64,000 nt of DNA from Pseudodesulfovibrio pelocollis. Its GTDB lineage: Bacteria > Desulfobacterota > Desulfovibrionia > Desulfovibrionales > Desulfovibrionaceae. Where the stretch lies: positions 1-64,000 of the forward strand of contig NZ_JASTWE010000010.1 in the NCBI RefSeq assembly GCF_030282845.1, read 5' to 3'. A program made the position numbers and the translations under genes. This document shows positions 38,358 through 47,510 of the stretch, in pieces (position 1 is the stretch's first letter; the number at the start of each line of letters is the position of its first letter). The notes beneath the pieces were generated by a model that was not told where the DNA came from, did no database searches, and saw nothing but the letters and a program-made list of their open reading frames with translations.

Positions 38358-39428
38358 ATGGCACTGAAGATACGAAAACGAGATGAACCCTGGAAGTGGG
38401 GCGCCCTGGTCATTTTCCTGGGCGCCCTGCTCTTTTCGCTGGGTGTGAGCTGCCTGCTCCTGGCGGGGCAGGGCAAGGACGCCCTGCACGGGATGTTCAT
38501 CCTCTGGGAAGGGAGCTTTGGCAACCTCTGGGCCCTTGAGGGCGCGCTGCTCAAGGCCATCCCCCTCTTCCTGTGTTCCCTCGGCGTGGCCGTGGCCTTT
38601 CGCATGCAGATATGGAACATCGGGGCCGAGGGGCAGTTCGCCCTGGGGGCCATCGGGGCCACCTGGATGGCGCTCAGCTTCCCCGGGCTGCCCTGGTACG
38701 GGCTGATGCCCCTCATGTTCGCCATGGCCTTCCTGCTGGGCGGGGCCTGGGCCTTCATTCCGGCCGTGCTCAAGCTCAAGTTGCGTGTCAACGAGATCAT
38801 CTCGACCCTGATGCTCAACTACATCGCCATCCTTCTGCTCGACTACCTCGTCTTCGGGGTGTGGAAGGACCCGACCAGCTTCGGCTTTCCCATGACTCCC
38901 GAGTTCACCTCCGGGGCGGTCATCGCGGGCATCGGCTCCAGCCGGGTCCACTGGGGTTTGCTCTTTTGCGCCGTGGTGGGTGTCGGGCTGTGGGCCTTCA
39001 TGCGCTTCACCCGCCTCGGGTTCGAGCTCAAGGCCAGCGGCGAGGGCGCGCGCGTGGCCCGTTACGCCAAGATTCGCTATGGTCTGTTGACCATGTTCGT
39101 CATGGGGTTGTCGGGCGGCTTTGCCGGGTGGGCCGGGTGCATCGAGACTTCGGCCGTGCTCAACCGGCTGCAACCCAGCCTGATGGTGGGCTACGGCTAC
39201 ACGGCCATCGTGGTGGCCTGGCTGGCCCGGCTCGAACCCCTCAACATCGCCTTTGGGGCCTTCCTGCTTGCCGCCCTGCGGGTGGGGGTGGAGAACCTCC
39301 AGCTCGAATTGCAGATTCCGGCCGCCTTCGGGGTGATCATGGAGGGCATGATCCTGCTCACCGTGCTGGCCGGGCAGTTCTTCCTGACCTATCGCATCGA
39401 GCGCGCCCCGCGTGAGGGGGGGGAGTGA
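38358..39428 (+). CDS. ABC transporter permease, nucleoside (BMP) type, first subunit
   Basis: 356-residue membrane protein of the BPD_transp_2 family (YufP type) with about eight to ten hydrophobic segments. It contains WNIGAEGQFALGAIGATW and KLRVNEIISTLMLNYIAILLLDYLV, characteristic of the first permease of BMP transporters, and GFELKASGEGARVARYAKI in the cytoplasmic coupling loop. It begins 12 bases after the binding protein and overlaps the next permease. Confidence 0.92.
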   Translation: MALKIRKRDEPWKWGALVIFLGALLFSLGVSCLLLAGQGKDALHGMFILWEGSFGNLWALEGALLKAIPLFLCSLGVAVAFRMQIWNIGAEGQFALGAIGATWMALSFPGLPWYGLMPLMFAMAFLLGGAWAFIPAVLKLKLRVNEIISTLMLNYIAILLLDYLVFGVWKDPTSFGFPMTPEFTSGAVIAGIGSSRVHWGLLFCAVVGVGLWAFMRFTRLGFELKASGEGARVARYAKIRYGLLTMFVMGLSGGFAGWAGCIETSAVLNRLQPSLMVGYGYTAIVVAWLARLEPLNIAFGAFLLAALRVGVENLQLELQIPAAFGVIMEGMILLTVLAGQFFLTYRIERAPREGGE

Positions 39429-40351
39429 TGCTCATGTGGGAATTCATCATACCGCTCATGGCCGCAGCCGTGCAGTCGGGCACGCCCATCCTCTACGCCA
39501 CCCTGGGCGAGATGATGACCGAGAAGGGGGGCGTGCTCAACCTGGGTGTGGAGGGCATCATGGCCGTGGCCGCCCTGGCCGCCTTTGTCACCAGCTTTGC
39601 CACCGGCTCGCCCTGGCTCGCCTTTCTGGCGGGCGGCACGGCGGGCCTTGCCTTTGCCTCGCTGCACGCCTTTGTCTGCATCACCTGCCTGGGCAACCAG
39701 GTGGTCTCCGGGCTGGCCCTGACCATTCTCGGTCTGGGCGTGAGTACCTTCCTTGGCGTGCCCTACGTGGGGCTGGCCGCCCCCGGCTTCGACCCCTTCG
39801 CCTTTCCGCTGCTCTCGTCCATTCCCGTGCTGGGTGACATTTTCTTCCGCCAGGACATGCTGGTCTACATTTCCTTTGTCATCCCATTTTTCTTCTGGTT
39901 CTTCTTCCGGCGCACCAGCCTCGGGCTGCATGTCGCGGCCACGGGCGAGATGCCTGCCGCCGCAGCAGCTGCCGGGCTCAAGCCTGTGGCCCTGCGCTAT
40001 TTCGCGGTGCTGACCGGCGGTTTCCTCATCGGCCTTGGCGGGGCGTATCTCTCCCTGGCCTACACCCATCTGTGGACCAACGGCCTGTCCGGCGGGCGCG
40101 GCTGGATCGCCGTGGCCCTGGTCATCTTCGCCTTCTGGCGGCCGGGTCGGGCCGTGATCGGGGCCTACCTCTTCGGCGGGGTGATGGCCTTCCAGCTACG
40201 GCTCCAGGCCATGGGCACGCATATCCCGTCGTCGCTGCTCCTGATGTTGCCGTACCTGTTGACCATCCTGGTGCTCATCCTCTCGGCTTGGCGGGGCCGC
40301 CGCATCGACGCCCCGGCCGCTCTGGGCACCAACATCGAGCCGGAGGCATAG
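39428..40351 (+). CDS. ABC transporter permease, nucleoside (BMP) type, second subunit
   Basis: 307-residue permease (YufQ type). SGTPILYATLGEMMTEKGGVLNLGVEGIM near the N-terminus and LGLHVAATGEMPAAAAAAGL with GGAYLSLAYTHLWTNGLSGGRGWIAVALVIFAFWRP are typical of the second permease of this family. I chose ATG 39428, which overlaps the stop of the first permease (TGATG); GTG 39425 is possible. It forms the membrane channel with the preceding protein. Confidence 0.92.
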   Translation: MLMWEFIIPLMAAAVQSGTPILYATLGEMMTEKGGVLNLGVEGIMAVAALAAFVTSFATGSPWLAFLAGGTAGLAFASLHAFVCITCLGNQVVSGLALTILGLGVSTFLGVPYVGLAAPGFDPFAFPLLSSIPVLGDIFFRQDMLVYISFVIPFFFWFFFRRTSLGLHVAATGEMPAAAAAAGLKPVALRYFAVLTGGFLIGLGGAYLSLAYTHLWTNGLSGGRGWIAVALVIFAFWRPGRAVIGAYLFGGVMAFQLRLQAMGTHIPSSLLLMLPYLLTILVLILSAWRGRRIDAPAALGTNIEPEA

Positions 40352-40354
40352 CCC

Positions 40355-41890
40355 ATGTCCGAGTTGCGCTATGTCCGGCCCGCGCGGGTGAGGCCGCTGC
40401 CCGAGGGTGCCGTGCCCGTGGTCCGGCTCAAGGAGGTGACCAAGCGGTTCGGCAAGGTGGTTGCCAACAACGCCATTACCCTGGACATCCATTCCGGCCG
40501 CATCAAGGCCCTGCTCGGCGAGAACGGGGCGGGCAAGTCCACGTTGATGAGCATGCTGGCCGGGCGCTACAAGCCCGACTCGGGCACCATGGAGGTGGAC
40601 GGCCGCCCGGTGCGGTTCGAGTCCTCCAAGGACGCCATCGCCGCCGGGATTGGCATGGTCTACCAGAATTTCATGCTCGTGGACTCCATGACCGTGGCCG
40701 AAAACGTGCTGCTCGGCCAGGAAGGCGGATTCTTTATCAATCCTGGCGAGATGGAGGCGCGGGTGGACGCGCTGGCCACGGAATACGGGCTGGCCGTGGA
40801 CGTCTCGGCCCGCATCAGCGACCTGTCCATGGGCGAGCGCCAGCTGGTGGAGATCCTCAAGCTGCTCTACCGCAAGAGCCGCATCCTCATCTTTGACGAG
40901 CCCACGGCTGTGCTCACGCCCGAGGAGACCAACCGGCTCTTCGAGGCCCTGTGGCGCATGACTGAGCAGGGCAAGTCCGTCATCTTCATCAGCCACAAGC
41001 TCGAGGAGGTCATCGCCCTGGCCGACGAGATCGCCATCCTGCGGCGCGGCCGGATCGAGGGCGAGCTGGACCCCACGGCCATCGAGTCCAAGGCCGAGCT
41101 GGCCTCGCGCATGGTGGGCAAGGAGGTGCTGCTCGAGGTGGACCGCCAGCCCGTCGAGGTGGGCGAGCCGGTCCTTGAAATCAAGGGCATGACCGGTCTC
41201 GGGCTGACCGATGTCAATCTCGAGGTGCGTCAGGGCGAGATCGTGGCCGTGGTCGGCGTGGCTGGCAATGGGCAAAAAGAGCTGGTTGAGGCGGTCACGG
41301 GTCTGGTCAAGCCGCCTGTGGATACGGTTTTCATCATGGGCCAGCCCTGGCGCAAGTTCTTCGCCGAATCCACCTGGAACCGCTCCATGTGCTACATCCC
41401 GGAGGATCGGCTGGGCCTGGCCACCATGCGCAACCAGAACCTCGTGGACAATCTGCTGCTGACCACGCGCAAGGGGTTTGCCAGGGGCATGTGGCTCGAC
41501 AAGCGGCGCGCCGAGCGCGATACGGAAGAGTTGATCAGGAAATACGACATCCGGCCCGGGCGCATCCATGCCCTGGCCTGGCAGCTTTCCGGCGGCAACC
41601 TGCAAAAGGCCGTGCTGGCCCGCGAGCTTTACCGCCAGCCGCGTTTCATCGTGGCTGAGCAGCCCACCCAGGGGCTGGATGTCTCGGCCACCGAAGAGGT
41701 CTGGCGGCGGCTGCTGGATGCTCGAGCCATGGCCGGGGTGCTCCTGGTCACGGGCGACCTGGGCGAGGCGCTGCAACTGGCCGACCGGATCGCGGTCATG
41801 TATCGCGGCCGCATCCTCGGCATGCTGCCCACCTCCGAAGCGGAGACCGCCAGCCGGATAGGCCCGCTCATGGCCGGAGTCCTGGACTAG
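40355..41890 (+). CDS. ABC transporter ATP-binding protein, nucleoside (BMP) type
   Basis: 511-residue tandem ATPase with two ABC domains, as in YufO/RbsA-like proteins. The first domain has Walker A GENGAGKST (about residues 54-62), the signature-like LSMGERQLVEI and Walker B ILIFDEPTAVL. The second is degenerate: VAGNGQKELVEAV replaces a standard Walker A, then LSGGNLQKAVLARELY. One competent and one degenerate site are normal for this group. It completes the importer. Confidence 0.93.
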   Translation: MSELRYVRPARVRPLPEGAVPVVRLKEVTKRFGKVVANNAITLDIHSGRIKALLGENGAGKSTLMSMLAGRYKPDSGTMEVDGRPVRFESSKDAIAAGIGMVYQNFMLVDSMTVAENVLLGQEGGFFINPGEMEARVDALATEYGLAVDVSARISDLSMGERQLVEILKLLYRKSRILIFDEPTAVLTPEETNRLFEALWRMTEQGKSVIFISHKLEEVIALADEIAILRRGRIEGELDPTAIESKAELASRMVGKEVLLEVDRQPVEVGEPVLEIKGMTGLGLTDVNLEVRQGEIVAVVGVAGNGQKELVEAVTGLVKPPVDTVFIMGQPWRKFFAESTWNRSMCYIPEDRLGLATMRNQNLVDNLLLTTRKGFARGMWLDKRRAERDTEELIRKYDIRPGRIHALAWQLSGGNLQKAVLARELYRQPRFIVAEQPTQGLDVSATEEVWRRLLDARAMAGVLLVTGDLGEALQLADRIAVMYRGRILGMLPTSEAETASRIGPLMAGVLD

Positions 41891-41933
41891 GCCGCAGCCC
41901 CCTGAAACAGCGCCCGAAGCGCGGGAGGAACGA

Positions 41934-43211
41934 GTGGAAAACAGCTTCTACAACGAGTTCGACACCGAGAGCATCGGGCACGGGCAATCCAGGCACGACA
42001 AGGGGCGCACCCCCTTTGAGCAGGATCGGGACCGCATCATCTATTCCCCGGCCTTCCGTCGGCTGCAGTCCAAGACCCAGGTCTTCCTGTCCGGCGAGTT
42101 CGATTTCTACCGTACCCGGTTGACCCACTCCATCGAGGTCTCCCAGATCGGGCGCTCCATCGTCAACCACCTCAATCGCTCGTCAGACGAGCTTGGCGAT
42201 GGGTTCCATATCGACCAGGATCTGGTGGAGTCCATCTGTCTGGCCCACGACATCGGCCATCCCTCCTTTGGCCACGCGGGCGAGGGGGCGCTCAACGAAC
42301 TGATGCGCGAGTCCGGCGGCTTTGAGGGCAATGCCCAGAACCTGCGTATCCTGGTGGAGCTGTTCTACCGCGACAAGGCCACCTGGAGCGGCATGAAGCC
42401 CACCCGCGCCTTTCTCGACGGCATGCTCAAGTACAAGACCCTGTTCCGGGATTCGGCCGACAAGAAGAAGCACTTTCTCTACGATCCCCAGGAGGCGATA
42501 CTCGATTTCGTCAGCCCGGACGCCCGCTTTGGCGATCTCTTCGACTCCGAGAAGACGTTGAACACCTTCAAGTCCCTGGAGTGCCGGATCATGGACTGGG
42601 CCGACGACATCGCCTACTCGGTCCACGACCTGGACGACTCCATCCGGGCCGGGTTCATCTCGGTCAAGAAGCTGCGCAACTGGCGGGACGCCCAGGCGTC
42701 AGGCCTGGACGCGGCGGACATCCTGTTTCTCGACGAGTTGACCGAGGCGGTCATGGACGATGGGTTCGGCCCTTTCCTGGCCCGGCTCATCGGCGAGTTC
42801 ATCCACGCCACCACTCTGGCCCGGCGTGACAATCCGCTGGCCGACCGCACCAACCGCTACCGCTACGACATCGCGGTGATCCCGGAATTGCGCCAGCGCT
42901 GCAAGCTCATGCAGAAGCTGGCCAGGGACCTTGTCTTCCGCACCCCGCAGGTGCACCAGCTCGAATACAAGGGCGGCACCATTCTGCGCAAGGTCTTCGC
43001 GGTCTTCGAGGAGGAGTATGTGGCCAAGCAGGAGCCTTCCCTGCGGCTGCTGCCGGACCATTATCACATGGCCATTCTCGAACACGACGACGAGCATCAT
43101 CGGCGGCGCATGCTCTGCGACTATGTTTCGGGTATGACCGACGGCTTCGTCATCCGCACCCACAGGCGGCTCTTTGACCCCGGCTTCGGCTCCATCATCG
43201 ACTTGATCTGA
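41934..43211 (+). CDS. Deoxyguanosinetriphosphate triphosphohydrolase-like HD protein
   Basis: 425-residue HD-domain protein of the dGTPase family, which releases tripolyphosphate from dNTPs. The N-terminus has FEQDRDRIIYSPAFRRLQSKTQVF and TRLTHSIEVSQIGRSI; the metal site is LAHDIGHPSFGHAGE (near residue 105), followed by ADDIAYSVHDLDD. GTG 41934 is the start, preceded by GGGAGG. It follows the nucleoside importer and gpt, consistent with purine pool control. Confidence 0.92.
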   Translation: MENSFYNEFDTESIGHGQSRHDKGRTPFEQDRDRIIYSPAFRRLQSKTQVFLSGEFDFYRTRLTHSIEVSQIGRSIVNHLNRSSDELGDGFHIDQDLVESICLAHDIGHPSFGHAGEGALNELMRESGGFEGNAQNLRILVELFYRDKATWSGMKPTRAFLDGMLKYKTLFRDSADKKKHFLYDPQEAILDFVSPDARFGDLFDSEKTLNTFKSLECRIMDWADDIAYSVHDLDDSIRAGFISVKKLRNWRDAQASGLDAADILFLDELTEAVMDDGFGPFLARLIGEFIHATTLARRDNPLADRTNRYRYDIAVIPELRQRCKLMQKLARDLVFRTPQVHQLEYKGGTILRKVFAVFEEEYVAKQEPSLRLLPDHYHMAILEHDDEHHRRRMLCDYVSGMTDGFVIRTHRRLFDPGFGSIIDLI

Positions 43212-43253
43212 GTGCGCGGCGTCCTGTCGGCGGCCGAGTCGGAGGATCGGCGT

Positions 43254-43284
43254 AAAAAAGCCCCCGGCCTGAAAGCAGGGGGCT
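43254..43284 (-). terminator. Rho-independent terminator of the minus-strand lipoprotein operon
   Basis: On the minus strand AGCCCCC, a 12-base loop and GGGGGCT are followed by TTTTTT. It lies 25 bases past the stop of the small lipoprotein gene and, in the opposite sense, could also slow transcripts from the dGTPase gene. Confidence 0.85.
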
Positions 43285-43309
43285 GGTCGGCGGCCTCGTG
43301 GCGATGGCG

Positions 43310-43537
43310 CTACTTGTTCTGTTCCTGGATGACGTCCACATCAATCCGGTTGAGGATGACCTCCTCGCCCTTTTCGTCCGTGAACTTGTAGGTCTCGCTC
43401 TTCAGGTCGTATTCTGGCGCGCCCTGGGTGTGGAAGGTCTCGCCCGTCTTTGTGGTGACCTGATAGTTCTTGCTGCCGCAGGCGGCCAGCAAAGCCAGCA
43501 TGAGCAGCACAAGCAAGGCCGTGATGCAACGTTTCAT
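43310..43537 (-). CDS. YgdI/YgdR family small lipoprotein
   Basis: 75-residue lipoprotein precursor. The signal peptide ends in the lipobox LAAC with lipidated Cys20. The mature domain (YQVTTKTGETFHTQGAPEYD...YKFTDEKGEEVILNRIDVDVI) is the small SH3-like YgdI/YgdR fold. I chose ATG 43537; fifteen further codons upstream lack similarity. It sits at the 3' end of a minus-strand group, just before a terminator. The function of the family is not established. Confidence 0.85.
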   Translation of the reverse strand: MKRCITALLVLLMLALLAACGSKNYQVTTKTGETFHTQGAPEYDLKSETYKFTDEKGEEVILNRIDVDVIQEQNK

Positions 43538-43603
43538 TTCCGTTTTCCCCCCCCGGTTGAAATTCTGTGACATCTTTTCCATACACGTTCGGGGACGATT
43601 TCA

Positions 43604-44440
43604 TCAACAGCTTTTTGTGTGTTGCTGTTCTTTTGGCCGCGCGGTTACGGCATGCTGGATGAGGATGTCTCCTGCGTTGCCCAGAATGGCCTCAAGCTCG
43701 CCGGTGGAGAGCTGGAGCCGCCTCGCGAGCTGCTCGATTTCGCGGCCCGGGTCGAAGAGGGGATAGTCGCTGCCAAAGAGAATGCGGCGGCTGCCAAAGG
43801 CGCGGTAGAGGCGCAGCAGCAGGGTGTCGTCCACAAAGGCGAGGGTGCTCGACGAGTCCACCAGCACGTCCGTGGCCGCCAGATGCTCCAGGGCGTATTC
43901 CCAGTGGCGGTAGCCGCCCATGTGGGCCGCGATCATGACCGGGCCCGGGAAGACCTTGCGCAGCTGGGCCAGTTTCTTCGGGCACGACGGGTTGTCCTCG
44001 GGCGGCAGGGTGTCTCCCACATGGAAGAGGCAGACGAAGCGGTCGCCGATCATCTCCATGACATCGTACAGGGCCGGATCGTCCAGCCGATACCCCTGGA
44101 AATCCGGGTGGAATTTCAGCCCTTTGATTCCGTTTCTCTCCAGCCTGTCCAGCTCGTCCTCCATGCCCTCGAAGCCCGGGTGGATCGTGCCGAAGGGGAT
44201 CAGCCGGGGGTGCTCGCGCCTGATGGACAGGGACCAGTTGTTGGCCGGGATGACCTGGGCCGGGGTGGTGGCTGCGGTCAGGACCACGGCCGAGTCCAGG
44301 TGCGCCTGGTTGAGCCGCGCAATCAGATCGTCCACCGTGCCGGTACCCACCGGAGCGATGGCGTAGTGATCCTCAAGCTGATTGAGCACCTTGTCCGCGA
44401 TCTTGGGATGAAAGGCGTGCATGTGGACATCGATGAACAT
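43604..44440 (-). CDS. Amidohydrolase family protein (amidohydrolase 2 type)
   Basis: 278-residue TIM-barrel metal hydrolase. It begins MFIDVHMHAFHP (HxH metal pair), contains GIKGLKFHPDFQGYRLDDP, a histidine in VCLFHVGDTLPP, MIAAHMGGYRHWEYA and RILFGSDYPLFDPGREIEQL, in the order of the PF04909-type family. It is 130 bases from the thioesterase gene on the same strand. Substrate unknown. Confidence 0.86.
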   Translation of the reverse strand: MFIDVHMHAFHPKIADKVLNQLEDHYAIAPVGTGTVDDLIARLNQAHLDSAVVLTAATTPAQVIPANNWSLSIRREHPRLIPFGTIHPGFEGMEDELDRLERNGIKGLKFHPDFQGYRLDDPALYDVMEMIGDRFVCLFHVGDTLPPEDNPSCPKKLAQLRKVFPGPVMIAAHMGGYRHWEYALEHLAATDVLVDSSSTLAFVDDTLLLRLYRAFGSRRILFGSDYPLFDPGREIEQLARRLQLSTGELEAILGNAGDILIQHAVTARPKEQQHTKSC

Positions 44441-44573
44441 GGGGAAACCGTGCCAGACGCGGGGCGGTATGTAAACGGTTGTTTGAGGTGGTTCCGAAAA
44501 AGAAACAGCCGCGATTCCAGAGTGTTCAGAGAAAAAAAGGAAGGATTGAACCGATCGGGGAACAGGTGCTTGA

Positions 44574-44993
44574 TCAGTCGAACAGTTGGCGCAGCCAGTC
44601 GGGTACGCGCACCGGTTTGCCCGTTGAATCCACGGCGGCGTGCTCGGTCATACCCGTGGCGTGGAGCACGCTCTTGTCGCGGTTCATGACCTCGTAGCTG
44701 AAGGTCATGGAGGCGCGCTTCCACTGGGTGATGCCCACATGGACGAGGATTTCGTCGTCAAAGCGGACCGGAACCCGGTAGCGGCACTGAGCCTCGCGCA
44801 CGGGCAGGATGATGCCGCGCTTTTCTACCTCGGCATAGCTCATGCCGTGCTCGCGGATGAAGAAGCTCCGGGAGCGCTCAAAGATGTGCAGGTATTCCGC
44901 GTAATAGAGCACGCCCATGGTGTCTGTCTCGCCATAGGAGACAAAGTGGCGATACCAACTGGACGAGGCCGGGAACTGCACGATGGCGCTCAT
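44574..44993 (-). CDS. Acyl-CoA thioesterase, YbgC/4HBT family
   Basis: 139-residue hot-dog thioesterase. The catalytic aspartate lies in YGETDTMGVLYYAEYLHIFERSR, the 4HBT signature (DxxGxxYYxxY). The remaining strands include REAQCRYRVPVRFDDEILVHVGI and SFSYEV-like sequence. YbgC often sits in tol operons, but here it lies in the hom region instead. ATG 44993 overlaps the upstream stop (ATGA), so it is translationally coupled to the phosphoglycerate-mutase-like gene. Confidence 0.9.
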   Translation of the reverse strand: MSAIVQFPASSSWYRHFVSYGETDTMGVLYYAEYLHIFERSRSFFIREHGMSYAEVEKRGIILPVREAQCRYRVPVRFDDEILVHVGITQWKRASMTFSYEVMNRDKSVLHATGMTEHAAVDSTGKPVRVPDWLRQLFD

Positions 44994-46189
44994 GGTCGCA
45001 TCCCCAGGGTCTTGAGGGCAAAGGGCAGCAGTTCGTACCCCTTGTCCAGGATGAGGCCCGTGCTTGCGGCGGTCTTCTCGGAGAAGCCGTCCACGCCCGA
45101 GGCCGGGCAGCCGGGGCCGTTGATGATGAAGGGCACCGGGTCCGTGGTGTGGGTGCGCTCGGCAATGGGCGTGAAGTGGTCGCAGGTGACGATGAAGCCC
45201 ACGTCGCGCCCCTTGAGGGCCGCCAGCAGCGGGGCCACCACCCGGGCGTCGAAGCGGCTGATGGCCTCGACCTTGTCGGCCGCGTTGCCGCCGTGGCCGC
45301 ATTCGTCCGGGCCTTCGAGGTGGACAAAGGCGAAGTCGTTGTCCTCAAGGAAGTCGAGGGCGGCGTCCACCTTGCCCTGGTAGTTGGTGTCGAGCAGGCC
45401 GGTGGCTCCCTCGATGTCAAATACGCGCATGCCCGAGGCGTTGCCCAGCCCCTTGATCAGGTCCACGGCCGAGATGACCGCGCCGCGCAGGCCGAAGGTC
45501 TCGGCAAAGTCGGGCAGCATGAGGGGGCGGCCCTGGCCCCATGGCCAGATGGCGTTGGCCATGCTCATGTTGATGTCCCGGTCGGCCAGCAGGTCTGCGG
45601 CCTCGAACACCAGGTCCCACAGCGGGGAACTGCGTGAGAAGGCGCGCAGGTCGTACTTGATGGGTTTGTCCGTGATGTCGTGGGGCGGGTTGATCTTGAG
45701 CCCCGCGTCGTCGGTCAGCGCGCCGCCCTTCTGGACCAGCAGGTGGCGGTACTGGATGCCGGGGTAAAAGACATAGGTTTCGTTGCCCAGCCGCTGTTGC
45801 AGGGCCTCGATGACCGGGCGCGAGACTTCGCTCGGGATGTGACCCGAGGAGTAGTCGCGCATGTAGCCGTCGATGGTCAGCCTGGAGACCGTGACCAGAT
45901 TGAGCCGCCAGACCAGGTCGTCCGGGTCGAGGACGAGGCCCTGGGCCGCCGCCTCGATGGGGCCGCGTCCGGTGTGGTGGCGGGCCGGATCGAAGCCGAG
46001 CAGGGACATGTTGGCCACGTCCGAGCCAGGGGGCATGTCCACGGGCACGGTCTGGGCGCGGCCGACCACGCCGGTTCTGGCCAGCTCGTCCATGTGGGGC
46101 GTGTGCGCCGCCTCCATGCATGTCTTGCCGCCCAGTTCCTCAAGGGGCCAGTCGCCCATGCCGTCGGCTACGAGATAGAGAAGTTTCAT
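44990..46189 (-). CDS. Cofactor-independent phosphoglycerate mutase-like protein, probable homoserine kinase
   Basis: 399-residue alkaline-phosphatase-superfamily protein of the archaeal ApgM type. MKLLYLVADGMGDWPLEELGGKT opens with a metal-site aspartate, VDMPPGSDVANMSLLGFDP carries the catalytic serine, and FVHLEGPDECGHGGN and FIVTCDHFTPIAERTHTTDPVPF hold further metal ligands. A subfamily of this type has been proposed as homoserine kinase (TIGR02535 name, from memory). It lies 11 bases downstream of hom, and no GHMP-type thrB is in the window, so the threonine role is favoured here. I chose ATG 46189 by homology; twelve codons upstream are open. Confidence 0.85.
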   Translation of the reverse strand: MKLLYLVADGMGDWPLEELGGKTCMEAAHTPHMDELARTGVVGRAQTVPVDMPPGSDVANMSLLGFDPARHHTGRGPIEAAAQGLVLDPDDLVWRLNLVTVSRLTIDGYMRDYSSGHIPSEVSRPVIEALQQRLGNETYVFYPGIQYRHLLVQKGGALTDDAGLKINPPHDITDKPIKYDLRAFSRSSPLWDLVFEAADLLADRDINMSMANAIWPWGQGRPLMLPDFAETFGLRGAVISAVDLIKGLGNASGMRVFDIEGATGLLDTNYQGKVDAALDFLEDNDFAFVHLEGPDECGHGGNAADKVEAISRFDARVVAPLLAALKGRDVGFIVTCDHFTPIAERTHTTDPVPFIINGPGCPASGVDGFSEKTAASTGLILDKGYELLPFALKTLGMRP

Positions 46190-46200
46190 GAATAGTCCCG

Positions 46201-47499
46201 TTAGAGGATTCTGAAGCAGACGCAAGGTTCGACGCTGAAGTCCATGGCGTCCACCTCGGCGATGACCGCGTCGGCGGCCTCGGCCCGGGTCTCGTGGCTG
46301 ATGATGACCAGCGGCACGCCCTTGGCTCCGGCCTCGCCGTCCTGCACGGCCTGGGCGATGGACACGCCATGAACGGCCATGGAGCTGGCAATGGCGGCCA
46401 TGACGCCGGTGCGGTCGGCCACGGTGAAGCGGAAATAGAACTTGGACTCGGATTCCCCCGGCGGCACGATCCTGGCCTTGGGGATGGGCTGGTTGCGGAA
46501 GCCGGTGTTGTCGAGCATGTCGCAGCGGCCGCTGGTCTGCCGGGCGAGGCTCATGATGTCGGCCAGCACGGCGCTGCCCGTGGGCAGATCGCCCGCGCCC
46601 TGGCCGTGGAGCATGATCGGCCCCACCGCGTTGCCCTCCAGGCGCACGGCGTTGTAGTTGCCGCCCACCCGGGCCAGCAGATAGGTGTAGGGCACCAGGG
46701 CGGGGTGGACGCCCGCTTCGAGCTTGTCGCCCACCACCTTGGCGTGGGCCAGCAGCTTGACCCGGTAGCCGAAGCGGCGGGCGAACTCGATGTCCAGCGG
46801 CGTGACCATGGAGATGCCCTGCACGGGCAACTCGTCCAGGGGATAGTCCACGCCAAAGGCCATGCGGATGAGCACGCAGAGCTTGTGGGCGGTGTCAAAC
46901 CCCTCGATGTCGAAGGTGGGGTCAGCCTCGGCGTAGCCAAGGGCCTTGGCCTCGTCGAGGGCGGTGGTGAAATCCATGCCCTTGGTCGTCATCTCCGAGA
47001 GGATGTAGTTGGCCGTGCCGTTCATGATGCCGAGCATCTTGACGATCTCGTCACCGGCCAGGTTTTCCTTGAGGGTCTGGACGATGGGGATGCCGCCCGC
47101 GCAACTGGCCTCGAACATGAGACCCGTGCCGCTGGCGCTGGCCGCCTCGAAGAGTTCCAGGCCGTCCACGGCCAAAAGGTGCTTGTTGGCCGTGACCACA
47201 TGCTTGCCCGCGGCAAACGCCTTGAGGATCAGCGCTTTGGCCGCGTCCAGCCCGCCCATCAGCTCGACCACGATGTCGATGTTCGGGTCGCTGACCAGGG
47301 CGTCGGGGTCGGTGGTGAAGCTCACGCCCGGGCCGGGGTCGAAGGCGCGCGCCTTGGCGAGATCGCGCACGAGGACGCGCCTGATTTCTATGCGTTTGCC
47401 GAGCCGCTTTTCAATGCGTTCGCCGTTGAGATCCAGTATCCGGGCCAGACCGGAGCCGACAGTGCCGAAACCGGCCAGGCCGAGTCGTATCACGTCCAT
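46201..47499 (-). CDS. hom: Homoserine dehydrogenase
   Basis: Reduces aspartate semialdehyde to homoserine for threonine and methionine synthesis. The 432-residue protein has the NAD(P) fold GLAGFGTVGSGLARIL at the N-terminus, a catalytic core with TTALDEAKALGYAEADPTFDIEGFDTAHKL, and a C-terminal ACT domain (about residues 350-430, beginning FYFRFTVADRTGVMA), typical of threonine-inhibited enzymes. ATG 47499 has GAGG upstream. It follows the aminotransferase gene across the second repeat copy. Confidence 0.96.
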   Translation of the reverse strand: MDVIRLGLAGFGTVGSGLARILDLNGERIEKRLGKRIEIRRVLVRDLAKARAFDPGPGVSFTTDPDALVSDPNIDIVVELMGGLDAAKALILKAFAAGKHVVTANKHLLAVDGLELFEAASASGTGLMFEASCAGGIPIVQTLKENLAGDEIVKMLGIMNGTANYILSEMTTKGMDFTTALDEAKALGYAEADPTFDIEGFDTAHKLCVLIRMAFGVDYPLDELPVQGISMVTPLDIEFARRFGYRVKLLAHAKVVGDKLEAGVHPALVPYTYLLARVGGNYNAVRLEGNAVGPIMLHGQGAGDLPTGSAVLADIMSLARQTSGRCDMLDNTGFRNQPIPKARIVPPGESESKFYFRFTVADRTGVMAAIASSMAVHGVSIAQAVQDGEAGAKGVPLVIISHETRAEAADAVIAEVDAMDFSVEPCVCFRIL

Positions 47500-47510
47500 G
47501 AAAACCTCGA

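Noticed and set aside
37323-39173. 616-codon minus-strand open frame opposite the BMP lipoprotein and permease
   Set aside because: The opposite strand has clear lipobox, binding-protein and permease motifs with ribosome sites; the antisense product is low complexity.
44574-45302. Longer N-terminal version of the thioesterase
   Set aside because: The added 103 residues are a shadow of the mutase-like gene; the hot-dog domain begins at 44993.
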